From positions 1,674,001 through 1,738,000 of the forward strand of contig OX940975.1 of the NCBI GenBank assembly GCA_954871275.1: a DNA stretch of 64,000 bases, written 5' to 3'. This document shows, piece after piece, positions 24,649-36,812 of the stretch. The notes below the pieces were generated by a model that was not told where the DNA came from, ran no database searches, and saw only the letters and a program-made list of their open reading frames with translations. A program made the translations under genes and the position numbers. This DNA is from Leptopterna dolabrata. Lineage: Eukaryota; Arthropoda; Insecta; Hemiptera; Miridae. Position 1 is the stretch's first letter. Each line of letters starts with the position of its first letter.

Positions 24649-24860
24649 AAACGCTGCAAAGTCCTTGTCACGCATGGGTTTATTATTATTCTATATGCAG
24701 AAATGGTGGCTGTTCATTTATTGTTGCTTTCATGTAAAATAATTATTGAAATAGTTATTTCCGGTGGTTCCCACAAATTTTGGCCCCCAAAACTTGAATT
24801 AGGTATACCTACGCTTTTTTTTCTTTTTTATTTCAAATTATCTTTGATCATTGCCCAACC
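24649..24860 (+). mobile_element. Family A fragment inside the giant element
   Basis: AAAACGCTGCAAAGTCC through TTTGATCATTG, the left 210 bp of family A. The second R1 copy near 25890 lacks it, so it was inserted after R1 duplicated. Confidence 0.7.
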
Positions 24861-26410
24861 CACCCGCCCATTTACCCGCAGGGTGGCTGTCCACAAGCAT
24901 AATCCAATTGACATGTTGTCGTCCTTCACCAGTTTTCGAGTTTTATATATATTATCAACAGATTTATGCTGAGCACCCCCACCTGAGAGAATTATGACTC
25001 CGTATTTTTTTTTTGTACTGATGAGTCCTCAGTATAGTCGAGAGTCAGTTAGACTTGGTTTTCATTGAATTTTTACCTCCCCTCCCAACGAGTATTTCTC
25101 TCTGGTGCGGGGGGGGTGCTCGACCTCGTTGAAATACCCGTTAGTAGCTCTATCGGGTGGATGTAATAGATAACAACACCCGATTGAACATCTATCCGGT
25201 TGCACATACGAGTCCCTATCGGGTTTTGGAAAACCAATCGAGCAGGAAAATATTCAAAAAATACCCGTTGGCTGCCTATCGGGTGATATAATTGTTAACA
25301 GCTCCCGCTTAGTAATCAATCGGGTTGTCCAATGATTCCCTATCGAGTAGGCAACAAGTCTATCGGGTATTAATTAGTTCCAGCCACAATTTGAACTTGG
25401 TCGAAGGGGCATTGGCTCTGAAGACGGATTCACAAATATTTTCCGAGGTTCCGAGTGAGCGTTGAAGGGTTTTACATTTTGAACTTGGTCAAAGGGGCAT
25501 TGGCTCTGGAGACGGTTTCACAAATATTTTCCCAGGTTCCGAGTGACCATTGAAAGGTTTTATGTGAGGATTTAGATGCGTACAATTCTCACACAAAAGC
25601 CTGCAACGGTGAATGAAGAGTTGGGAAAATATTTGTGGTTTAATGATAGCTCAGGTAGCCCGAATCCCTGTGAGGAGGTATAGGAAGCGAAGCCTGCAGT
25701 CACCATTTCTAAAGGATAACTGTTTTTGGGGAGTGGTGAGAATACGAGAATAACAACTGTTTCCCTTCACCTCCCGTAAATAAGGACGTTTGGAGGACAT
25801 GTACTTGTTACCATGGGAGGGTTCACGCGAAGAAATATGGTAAAGTTGAGGGAATTGTGAAGGACAGATACTGGACGTGAAAATTAAAAACGGAAACAAC
25901 AAAATGAATATGTAATGGATGTTGCCTCTCATTAGGCGAATTTTAGGATATATTTTCCGAAAAATTTTCCAGGATTAAATGATGTCTATCGGGTTGTAAT
26001 GAGAAATCGCTATCGGGCCCATGAAAGCCAATCGAGCAGGGAGATATTCAAAAGATATCCGTTAGCATCGTAACGGTTCATCTCATAGCTCCCGATACAT
26101 AATCAACCGGGTTGCATCGACCAACGTCTATCGGGTTGAACAATGCAATCGAGCAGGGAAATGCCGAACAAAATACCCGTTAGTAGCTCTATCGGGTGGA
26201 TGTAATTGATAACAACACCCGATTGAACATCTATCGGGTTGAACAGACGAGTCCCTATCGGGTTTTGGAAAACCAATCGAGCAGGAAAAAATTCGAAAAA
26301 ATCCCCGTTGGCTGCCTATCGGGTGATATAATTGTTAACAGCTCCCGCTTAGTAAACAATCGGGTTGTCCAATGATTCCCTATCGAGTAGGCAACATTTC
26401 TATCGGGTAT
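24861..26410. repeat. Interior spacer, second R1 copy and further motif arrays
   Basis: 24861-25125 is non-repetitive with a G run at 25110. 25126-25379 and 25926-26410 are further CTATCGGGT arrays closely matching one another and parts of 23870-24125. 25380-25925 is the second R1 copy. The pattern shows block duplication of array plus R1. No gene is visible. Confidence 0.65.
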
Positions 26411-27405
26411 TAATTAGTTCCCGCCACAATTTGAACTTGGTCGAAGGGGCATTGGCTCTGAAGACGGATTCACAAATATTTTCCCAGTTTCCGAGTGACC
26501 GTTGAAGGGTTTCATGTGAGGATTTTTAATGATATGTTTAATAGGTAATATGTCGTAACGTATAAGTGATCAGGAATTTGAGTAACAGCAAGGAATTTGA
26601 ATTTGAAGCGCATACTTTTCAATGCAAGTAAATTAGGTGTATATAAGTATACCACATAAAAACGTATTGTACACGCATGTATAAAACACGTTTGTAGGAC
26701 ATCCGATTGTTACCATGCAAAGGATATGGAGAAATACTGAACTTGGCAGAATCGTCATGGTTCGGATTCAGCAGAAATAACTGAAAATTGGGAACAACAA
26801 TATAAACAGTATTTTGGAAAACGGTTGTTGAGCGCATGATGACCTATAATAATAATAATATATTCGTGGGCGAGAAGTAATTTGGCATGAGCCAAATTGA
26901 GTAGTTTGGCGGGTCATTTTCACCCGAGCTATACTCATTGTGTGACCATCTCTGTGAATGAAGTGTAATATAATATTATATTGTATTGCATACAGTTTTG
27001 ATAAAAACGACAGCATTTACAAAGTGATGTGCGTCGCTTTTGCAACTTTTCATGTGTCATTCAATGCCGGAAGGAATCTGAGGGCAGTAAGTACCTATAC
27101 GTCATTTATTTCTAAGTCCATTACATGTTGTAAGTTGTTATGTTGAGCATGTACATGCTTAAATTATCAATTAAATTGAATTATCAATGGAAAGAGTCGT
27201 TAATGACTCGGGGTATTTGCGATGGGGATTTTTTAATGTTTTTTCCCAGTAGGCACAGGTACCTATATACTAATGGTAGGCACGTAGGAGTTTCTGGCAG
27301 AAATGTTAGAAAAACCGTACACTTGTTAGCAAGTGAGTGAAAACCCGATACGAATTGAAAAAAAAAAAAAAACCACAGTCATGCAGCGTGGCTATAAGAG
27401 CGAAT
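26075..27405. repeat. Left copy of a 1.33-kb duplication flanking the gap
   Basis: Matches 27606-28934 base for base apart from two single-base length differences (near 26811 and in the A-run near 27360). It contains motif array, part of R1 and about 870 bp of other sequence with no gene. It stops exactly at the N gap. Confidence 0.9.
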
Positions 27406-27605
27406 NNNNNNNNNNNNNNNNNNNNNNNNNNNNNNNNNNNNNNNNNNNNNNNNNNNNNNNNNNNNNNNNNNNNNNNNNNNNNNNNNNNNNNNNNNNNNNN
27501 NNNNNNNNNNNNNNNNNNNNNNNNNNNNNNNNNNNNNNNNNNNNNNNNNNNNNNNNNNNNNNNNNNNNNNNNNNNNNNNNNNNNNNNNNNNNNNNNNNNN
27601 NNNNN
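27406..27605. other. Assembly gap (200 N)
   Basis: Exactly 200 unknown bases. The sequence entering the gap on the left equals the sequence 1.3 kb to the right of it, so the gap size is probably arbitrary. Any protein read across it is meaningless. Confidence 0.98.
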
Positions 27606-28934
27606 GGTTCATCTCATAGCTCCCGATACATAATCAACCGGGTTGCATCGACCAACGTCTATCGGGTTGAACAATGCAATCGAGCAGGGAAATGCCGAAC
27701 AAAATACCCGTTAGTAGCTCTATCGGGTGGATGTAATTGATAACAACACCCGATTGAACATCTATCGGGTTGAACAGACGAGTCCCTATCGGGTTTTGGA
27801 AAACCAATCGAGCAGGAAAAAATTCGAAAAAATCCCCGTTGGCTGCCTATCGGGTGATATAATTGTTAACAGCTCCCGCTTAGTAAACAATCGGGTTGTC
27901 CAATGATTCCCTATCGAGTAGGCAACATTTCTATCGGGTATTAATTAGTTCCCGCCACAATTTGAACTTGGTCGAAGGGGCATTGGCTCTGAAGACGGAT
28001 TCACAAATATTTTCCCAGTTTCCGAGTGACCGTTGAAGGGTTTCATGTGAGGATTTTTAATGATATGTTTAATAGGTAATATGTCGTAACGTATAAGTGA
28101 TCAGGAATTTGAGTAACAGCAAGGAATTTGAATTTGAAGCGCATACTTTTCAATGCAAGTAAATTAGGTGTATATAAGTATACCACATAAAAACGTATTG
28201 TACACGCATGTATAAAACACGTTTGTAGGACATCCGATTGTTACCATGCAAAGGATATGGAGAAATACTGAACTTGGCAGAATCGTCATGGTTCGGATTC
28301 AGCAGAAATAACTGAAAATTGGGAACAACAATTAAACAGTATTTTGGAAAACGGTTGTTGAGCGCATGATGACCTATAATAATAATAATATATTCGTGGG
28401 CGAGAAGTAATTTGGCATGAGCCAAATTGAGTAGTTTGGCGGGTCATTTTCACCCGAGCTATACTCATTGTGTGACCATCTCTGTGAATGAAGTGTAATA
28501 TAATATTATATTGTATTGCATACAGTTTTGATAAAAACGACAGCATTTACAAAGTGATGTGCGTCGCTTTTGCAACTTTTCATGTGTCATTCAATGCCGG
28601 AAGGAATCTGAGGGCAGTAAGTACCTATACGTCATTTATTTCTAAGTCCATTACATGTTGTAAGTTGTTATGTTGAGCATGTACATGCTTAAATTATCAA
28701 TTAAATTGAATTATCAATGGAAAGAGTCGTTAATGACTCGGGGTATTTGCGATGGGGATTTTTTAATGTTTTTTCCCAGTAGGCACAGGTACCTATATAC
28801 TAATGGTAGGCACGTAGGAGTTTCTGGCAGAAATGTTAGAAAAACCGTACACTTGTTAGCAAGTGAGTGAAAACCCGATACGAATTGAAAAAAAAAAAAA
28901 ACCACAGTCATGCAGCGTGGCTATAAGAGCGAAT
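27606..28934. repeat. Right copy of the duplication flanking the gap
   Basis: See 26075-27405. This copy runs on into the family M element at 28902, whose first bases are also present just before the gap. Confidence 0.9.
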
Positions 28935-29690
28935 TTTCGAAGAAATAAGTGATTTTATGTAAAATGTGATGTTTGGGATATCCCATTCAAATATGGGCAA
29001 TCTTAAACTTATTGGGTAATTATAGGTATTCCAGTATGACGCTATTCGGTTAATTCGGTATGCATGAAATATGGGCATACGTTACAAATTTTTTGTTCCA
29101 TTTTTTGCCGAGTAACACCTCGTTTTATAGATTTTCCAACCCTGAACACGATGGTAAAGTCAGAATTGCGATATCCCATTCCGTTATCAGATTAGAGCAA
29201 ACGAACCAGGAAGAACATCTCAAGAAATAACCACGTTCCTTCATCTTCAAAGTGCTCCAGTTTGAGAAAGGAATGAGATATCGCAATTATGATTTCACCA
29301 TCGTGTTCAGCTTACAAAAACCTTTAAAATGAGGTGTCACTTGTCAGACTGCTTCATTTTGGGAATTTATGGGTAATTTTTCTCCCCTAAAACTCCCCAA
29401 AATTCCCCCTTAGAGTGACCCGATTCTGCCCATCTACGAACTTAGCCTGTCGATTGCCAAGACAGATTTTTCGTGCAAATTTGAACTTTTTATCTCAATT
29501 CTTTCGAGAGTTATCGTCTGGAATGACACATACATATATATATTAACCCAGTGAGTCTTTAACCAAGAACATGTCTTTCGGCAGTGAATTCAGGATGGTC
29601 TGAAACGGATTTTGGTATAAAAATCTTTCGGAAATTCGAGTTTTAAACATTTTGGACCGAGAACAATAGCTTCCTTTTCTTCGAAAATTC
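28902..29690 (+). mobile_element. Family M short element, copy 1
   Basis: Begins CCACAGTCATGCAGCGTGG after a run of 14 A, then AGCGAATTTTCGAAG. It ends CTTCGAAAATTC at about 29690. The inverted repeat is at the tip of the right end but about 26 bp inside the left, the same plan as families A and B. The interior matches 61538-62420 in reverse. It has no coding capacity. Confidence 0.7.
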
Positions 29691-30060
29691 CCTAAAACCC
29701 GTTACGAGTTTCAAACTACCCGTTAGGAAGTTGTGAAAAACCCGATAGGCGTAACAGAAACTCGATGGGAATCGGAAAACCGTTTGAAATCGGGAAACCC
29801 GACACGATTGAAAGAAAAACCCGATTGGGAGGTAAAAAGACGTTACGACATTCGTAAACCCGATAGGAGTTGAAAAAGACGTTACGGCATTCGGGAACCC
29901 GATGGGAGACAGAAAACACCCGATAGGAATCTGAATTTGGATACCCGATGGAAATCTCAACACCCGATAGGGGATTTGAAAAAGTCGCTAGAAACATTCA
30001 GACACCCGATAGAAGGTAAAAAACACCCGATAGGAGTCAACGCCTGCCCGCTTGGAGCAG
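29691..30060. repeat. Motif array upstream of the element's gene
   Basis: About 18 motif copies, mostly written CCCGATAGG or CCCGTTAGG, i.e. predominantly opposite to the left arm. It ends about 40 bp before the TATA box of the gene, so a protein binding the motif could act on this promoter. Confidence 0.75.
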
Positions 30061-30099
30061 GGAAACCCGTTACCAGGTGGGTCATGGTGGGGAGACCTC

Positions 30100-30106
30100 T
30101 ATATAA
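30100..30106 (+). promoter_or_regulatory. TATA box of the giant element's gene
   Basis: TATATAA inside a GC-richer stretch, 263 bp before the start codon. A start of transcription about 30 bp downstream (near 30131) would be expected; a TCAGTC initiator-like motif is at 30146-30151. The leader then contains about four imperfect 17-bp repeats (GTGTTTCAAATCAG) at 30222-30277. Confidence 0.55.
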
Positions 30107-30368
30107 CCCCAACGTCCCCTTATGGCGACAACCACTTCTCCCCGATCAGTCGCGTCCTCACGTTCACGTGTTCTACTTACTTCCCTGTGCTTATTCTTTA
30201 TTCAGTCTGTGTGTTGCGGTCGTGTTTCAAATCAGTTGTGTTTCAAATCAGCTGTGTTTCAAATTAGTTGTGTTTCTAGTTTGTTGTGCTTCAATTATTA
30301 ACGTTCACCCGTCACCAAACAACATTCGGTCCCTGGTACGTTGTACTACGCAATTCGTTTTAATTGCA

Positions 30369-33300
30369 ATGGCGGACCAACGCTTGACTGATGTTCTACA
30401 GTCTTGGAAATTGGATGCAAGAATCGTTACTGCATTTGAAGGTTAGCAAAAATTTGTTTTACTATTTTTCTATAATATTCCGATTTCATGATAATCACAT
30501 ATACCCTATAACTTCCAAATCCAAACTGACATTTCAGTTTGAATTTCATTTTGTGTTGTTGAGCATTACTTATCATTTCCTTTTGCCAACGTATTTACCA
30601 ATGCTAATTTTTGTTGTATAATATTCCGATTTCAAGATGTACACGTAGCTATGACTTACGCACCCAAACTGACAAATTGAATTTGAATTTTTTTTTCTTG
30701 AGTATATTTCCTTTTGCCAACGTATTTACCAAATGAAAGTTTTTGTAGTATAACAGTCTGCTTTCAATATAATTAATCACATCACTTCCAAATCCAAACT
30801 GACATTTCAATTTGAATTTCATTTTGTGTTGTTGAGCATTACTTATCATTTCCTTTTGCCAACGTATTTACCAATGCTAATTTTTGTTGTATAATATTCC
30901 GATTTCAAGATGTACACGTAGCTATGACTTACGCACCCAAACTGACAAATTGAATTTGAATTTTTTTTTCTTGAGTATATTTCCTTTTGCCAACGTATTT
31001 ACCAAATGAAAGTTTTTGTAGTATAACAGTCTGCTTTCAATATAATTAATCACATCACTTCCAAATCCAAACTGACATTTCAATTTGAATTTCATTTTGT
31101 GTTGTTGAGCATTACTTATCATTTCCTTTTGCCAACGTATTTACCAATGCTAATTTTTGTTGTATAATATTCCGATTTCAAGATGTACACGTAGCTATGA
31201 CTTACGCACCCAAACTGACAAATTGAATTTGAATTTTTTTTTCTTGAGTATATTTCCTTTTGCCAACGTATTTACCAAATGAAAGTTTTTGTAGTATAAC
31301 AGTCTGCTTTCAATATAATTAATCACATCACTTCCAAATCCAAACTGACATTTCAATTTGAATTTCATTTTGTGTTGTTGAGCATTACTTATCATTTCCT
31401 TTTGCCAACGTATTTACCAATGCTAATTTTTGTTGTATAATATTCCGATTTCAAGATGTACACGTAGCTATGACTTACGCACCCAAACTGACAAATTGAA
31501 TTTGAATTTTTTTTTCTTGAGTATATTTCCTTTTGCCAACGTATTTACCAAATGAAAGTTTTTGTAGTATAACAGTCTGCTTTCAATATAATTAATCACA
31601 TCACTTCCAAATCCAAACTGACATTTCAATTTGAATTTCATTTTGTGTTGTTGAGCATTACTTATCATTTCCTTTTGCCAACGTATTTACCAATGCTAAT
31701 TTTTGTTGTATAATATTCCGATTTCAAGATGTACACGTAGCTATGACTTACGCACCCAAACTGACAATTTGAATTTGAATTTTTTTTCTTGAGTATATTT
31801 CCTTTTGCCAACGTATTTACCAAATGAAAGTTTTTGTAGTATAACAGTCTGCTTTCAATATAATTAATCACATCACTTCCAAATCCAAACTGACATTTCA
31901 ATTTGAATTTCATTTTGTGTTGTTGAGCATTTTGTGTTGTTGAGCATTACTTATCATTTCCTTTTGCCAACGTATTTACCAATGCTAATTTTTGTTGTAT
32001 AATATTCCGATTTCAAGATGTACACGTAGCTATGACTTACGCACCCAAACTGACAATTTGAATTTGAATTTTTTTCCTTGAGTATATTTCCTTTTGCCAA
32101 CGTATTTACCAAATGAAAGTTTTTGTAGTATAACAGTCTGCTTTCAGTATAATTAATCACATCACTTCCAAATCCAAACTGACATTTCAATTTGAATTTC
32201 ATTTTGTGTTGTTGAGCATTACTTATCATTTCCTTTTGCCAACGTATTTACCAATGCTAATTTTTGTTGTATAATATTCCGATTTCAAGATGTACACGTA
32301 GCTATGACTTACGCACCCAAACTGACAATTTGAATTTGAATTTTTTTTCTTGAGTATATTTCCTTTTGCCAACGTATTTACCAAATGAAAGTTTTTGTAG
32401 TATAACAGTCTGCTTTCAGTATAATTAATCACATCACTTCCAAATCCAAACTGACATTTCAATTTGAATTTCATTTTGTGTTGTTGAGCATTACTTATCA
32501 TTTCCTTTTGCCAACGTATTTACCAATGCTAATTTTTGTTGTATAAAATTCCGATTTCAAGATGTACACGTAGCTATGACTTACGCAGCCAAAGTGACAA
32601 ATTGAATTTGAATTTTTTTTTCTTGAGCATATTTCCTTTTGCCAACGTATTCACCAAATGAAAGTTTTTGTAGTATAACAGTCTGCTTTCAATATAATTA
32701 ATCACATCACTTCCAAATCCAAACTGACATTTCAATTTGAATTTCATTTTGTGTTGTTGAGCATTACTTATCATTTCCTTTTGCCAACGTATTTACCAAT
32801 GCTAATTTTTGTTGTATAAAATTCCGATTTCAAGATGTACACGTAGCTATGACTTACGCAGCCAAACTGACAATTTGAATTTGAATTTTTTTTCTTGAGT
32901 ATATTTCCTTTTGCCAACGTATTTACCAAATGAAAGTTTTTGTAGTATAACAGTCTGCTTTCAATATAATTAATCACATCACTTCCAAATCCAAACTGAC
33001 ATTTCAATTTGAATTTCATTTTGTGTTGTTGAGCATTACTTATCATTTCCTTTTGCCAACGTATTTACCAATGCTAATTTTTGTTGTATAATATTCCGAT
33101 TTCATGATGATCTTGGTTTGAGTTGCATTGTTACGGTATCGGGAAATTGCTAAGTGTGTTAGTGCCCGTTAGTAATTCAATCGGGTATTATTAGACGTGA
33201 AATACTTGCACCAACTTGTTTCCGTTGTCCCTTCTATACATAACGGGTGTTTGAGGGTATGGGTACCCGTTAGTAATCCAATCGGGTATTGTTGTACTTT

Positions 33301-36300
33301 AAAATATTTTCAACAAACTGTTTTGCCTTGCCGCTTGTAGTTGTATCGGGTGTTCACTTCGTTCCAAACGGGTTCATCCGGACTTTGCCAAATATTCGTA
33401 AACATTCGTAACGGGTGTTTGTGGTTGTGAGTACCCGTTAGTAATCCAATCGGGTAGTGTTGTACTTTAAAATATTTTCAACAAACTGTTTTGCCTTGCC
33501 GCTTGTAGTTGTATCGGGTGTTCACTTCGTTCCAAACGGGTTCATCCGGACTTTGCCAAATATTCGTAAACATTCGTAACGGGTGTTTGTGGTTGTGAGT
33601 ACCCGTTAGTAATCCAATCGGGTATTGTTGTACTTTAAAATATTTTCAACAAACTGTTTTGCCTTGCCGCTTGTAGTTGTATCGGGTGTTCACTTCGTTC
33701 CAAACGGGTTCATCCGGACTTTGCCAAATATTCGTAAACATTCGTAACGGGTGTTTGTGGTTGTGAGTACCCGTTAGTAATCCAATCGGGTATTGTTGTA
33801 CTTTAAAATATTTTCAACAAACTGTTTTGCCTTGCCGCTTGTAGTTGTATCGGGTGTTCACTTCGTTCCAAACGGGTTCATCCGGACTTTGCCAAATATT
33901 CGTAAACATTCGTAACGGGTGTTTGTGGTTGTGAGTACCCGTTAGTAATCCAATCGGGTATTGTTGTACTTTAAAATATTTTCAACAAACTGTTTTGCCT
34001 TGCCGCTTGTAGTTGTATCGGGTGTTCACTTCGTTCCAAACGGGTTCATCCGGACTTTGCCAAATATTCGTAAACATTCGTAACGGGTGTTTGTGGTTGT
34101 GAGTACCCGTTAGTAATCCAATCGGGTATTGTTGTACTTTAAAATATTTTCAACAAACTGTTTTGCCTTGCCGCTTGTAGTCATATCGGGTGTTCACTTG
34201 GTCTCATGGCTGACTTTTTTTTCCCCTGCACAGCTGCCAGATTCGAAACTGGCGAATTACGCAACCTAGAACCAGGCAATATCCTCTGGGAAGCAGTAGC
34301 ACGAGGACTGTGGACTCCGAGGGACAAGATGCGATACACAGCAGGGTGGAAGACGAATTTCGGTCCACTCTCCTCTCCCAGTTCTTCGACATCTCTTGCT
34401 AGACCCCTATCAAGTGACGACTCCACGCGAACACTTCCTACCCAGGTGAGTGTTGCCAATTACAATTACAGACGACAGGCAGACAGAAACAGTGTTCATG
34501 TTTGACAATAACTTCCTGCATATAATATGTATTGTTACGAGGTGAACGGTGTTGTTGTTGCAGTTTTACTCCTCGACGCCTCGCCTTAGAGACTCGTTGC
34601 CGAGTGAACTACAGCTCAGCGAGGAATCGTCTGACGATGACGACGAATCCGCCGCCACAACCGACGACGACCCCCAATTCGCCAAGGGAGTCGATAAGAC
34701 TGCTTTCATCAGCACTTCAGATGAGGTAATGTGCATCACACCATCCGTGGGTGAAATAGTATCACGTACTCATAGTCAAACCTAGGGTTTTTATATTAAA
34801 TTTACATCTCTTCCTCTCTCCCCAACAGATCACAGCAATACTACAACAATCAGAGAAGGGGCGGAGGTGCATGGAGCTAGCAAGGCCCGAGAATACCAAG
34901 GCAGTCAGCCCATCCGACAGGAAGGCGGTAGCGGATGTTGTCATAAACCACCTTCACCGACAAGCCACCCCCGCGGGTGCGAACGTCATCCCCCATTTCT
35001 CTTACAAAGAATTGAAGTGAGTGACACCTTGAAATTTGTGATTACGCATTGTTTGTTAGTATACATGTTGGGTACTCTTATCTTAACATTCCTCTGCATA
35101 AAGACATAATAATCACGTCTTTGAATTGTTGTGTACGTTTCAGTTTCATAGCTGCTCAGTTGGCGAGATATTTCCGGGATCCCCCCTCGCTGTGGTTTAC
35201 TTTATCAGCATCGACACGGGGGGGCTCGTCACACAGCAGTGACAGCACGCCGACGAAAAAACCAAGGAAGTACCCCTACGGGCACTTGTGGAGCAAAGTA
35301 AACAACCTCAAGGACTCCTGGAGGAAGGCCAATAAAGAAAAGTACGATAAAATAAAGGAGGCCAAGAAGGCAAGTGAAGCAAGGAAACGGAAGGGAGGCA
35401 AACAGAAGAGGGCCTACACAAAGAAGCCGAAGCAGCCAACCACCTCCCCTCCGCCCGTACGGAAAACTCTGACAGGTGAGTCTACTCTCTATTCATCTCT
35501 TTTCCTCCTACCACCCTCCTTGTCTGCCGTTTCTGTGTTATTTATTGTGAGGAGTCGTAACCGTTGATGTTATTTTCCTAGAGTGGAAAGAGGAACTCGA
35601 AAAACATCACTCCATCCAAACCATCAGGGGAGGTGATTGGTTGGACCGAGCGTCGATCCCCGAAGAGATACAAGAGGCGTTACGGAGGACAGCGAAGCTG
35701 CGGCACGACTACCTATGCTGTGAAGACAACAGCCTCTCCGACTACTTCGACTACTTCCCGTTCTTCAAGTCGTCCGCCCACGCAGCGAAAGTGGTGAGTT
35801 CATAATTTGAACGTATTTCATGTGCTCTGTTTATATACTTGTGCCTGCTGTTGTTTAAAGCGAGGAATATTTTTTAGTAATCGCTAATGATAGTTGTTGT
35901 TTTCTGTTACAGATAGAATCTGATTTCAAGGAGCTCTATACCATCCCGGAGGGGAGGCTGTATGAAAAGCTGAGAGAACTCCACCCGGCCATAGTCCAAG
36001 AGGCTAGCAGGTCTTCCAGAAGCGTGGAAGGGTGGGACACGATCGTCGAGTCGTTACTGTCGTACTACGAAAAAAATACCGGTGAGAAATAATTGTGATT
36101 AGCCTACTCTGTGTTCAAATTGACTAGGAATCGTTTTTTCAACTTTAATATTTTGTTGTTATACCAGGGATTCTTCTTCTTCACGCTTTGTAAACAAATG
36201 ATTTGTTGAAATTGCTTTATTTGACCATGAGGTGGTTGTAATGACTGAATCGTACTGTACGAACGTGTTGCTAATGTGCTCCGTGATATTTCAGAGGAGG

Positions 36301-36812
36301 ACAAGAGAACGACTGCAGCTCTCGTCGCCCTCCCGTTCGCTATGGGGACTCACCGGTTGAAGAAGAGGGCAGGACTTAGAGCTCCGGTTCAGATCTCGAA
36401 GAAGGAGTCGGCAGATCACTTCGTCAAATTCCTGGACTCAGATTCTGAGGTGGACAACCTCCACGCCAAACGCCTGGAGGAAGCGGAACACGGAACATTG
36501 CAACCGTATGTCATAGCAATAGGAAAATTAGGTTCCGTCAGCCATTGTCTAGTCAAATACTTAGATTTTAGCCTTAGAACTGACACCATACTCCAGGCGG
36601 TCGATCTTTGTTTTAAATTAATAATCGTGCTGAACTGCGAGTACCCACCTCAGTGTACACACATCTGGCAAACTCTAGAATGGGTGTGCTATGATTTAAA
36701 GGTTTCTAAAAACTACCTCCACTCTGTCGTGACTATCGCTTCCACCTGTGCTCACTTCCTACGTTACCACGTTACGTTACCACGTTACACCCACCCCTGC
36801 TGCTCCTGCTGA
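30369..36812 (+). CDS. Spliced gene of the giant element: SAM-like N-terminus, unknown function
   Basis: Eight exons with in-phase GT..AG junctions: 30369-30441, 34234-34445, 34564-34725, 34829-35016, 35144-35475, 35582-35793, 35913-36081, 36295-36812 (621 codons plus stop). Exons 1-2 give a SAM-like stretch (LTDVLQSWKLDARIV.. then ARFETGELRNLEPGNILWE). Next come an acidic linker with DDDD (exon 3), a basic lysine-rich region with KKPRKYPYGHLW (exon 5, possible nuclear signal or DNA contact), a helical domain with FPFFKSSAHAAKVIESDFKE (exons 6-7), and a C-terminal domain with YVIAIGKLGSVSHCLV and AVDLCFKLIIVLNCEYP (exon 8). The order and these motifs remind me of uncharacterised SAM-domain proteins found in many copies in fish and invertebrates; this is from memory and unchecked. 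No DDE, recombinase or nuclease motif is visible. A role in binding the CTANCGGGT arrays, like TNPA in En/Spm, is inference. The stop at 36810 follows a 13-bp duplication and may be secondary. Confidence 0.8.
30444..33106. repeat. 273-bp tandem satellite in intron 1, about ten copies
   Basis: Units of 273 bp (e.g. GATTTCAAGATGTACACGTA at 30632, 30905, 31178, 31451) repeat almost without change, with small variants after 31750 and an 18-bp internal duplication at 31916-31950. Each unit contains two related halves with TTTCCTTTTGCCAACGTATT. Identical minus-strand 66-91 codon frames are by-products. The satellite lies wholly inside the first intron. Confidence 0.92.
33107..34200. repeat. 168-bp tandem repeat in intron 1 carrying the CGGGT motif
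   Basis: Six units with CCGCTTGTAG at 33331, 33499, 33667, 33835, 34003 and 34171. Each holds ACCCGTTAG, CAATCGGGT, GTATCGGGT, AAACGGGT and TAACGGGT, so the terminal motif is also amplified within the gene. It ends just before the exon 2 acceptor. Confidence 0.9.
36762..36787 (+). repeat. 13-bp tandem duplication that shifts the frame
   Basis: CGTTACCACGTTA occurs twice without a gap (36762-36774 and 36775-36787). The 13-bp difference moves the frame by one base, exactly what separates the two reading frames on either side. Confidence 0.85.

Noticed and set aside
25010..25050. CTGATGAGTCC followed by TCGAGA, resembling a hammerhead core
   Set aside because: Stem II does not close (no GGAC) and the GAAA box is absent.
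27333..27740. Frames running through the N gap
   Set aside because: Artefacts of translating unknown bases.
30649..33046. Repeated identical minus-strand frames of 66-91 codons starting MISNAQQHKMKF
   Set aside because: They are the reverse reading of the 273-bp satellite inside an intron; the repetition comes from the satellite, with no domain or start context.
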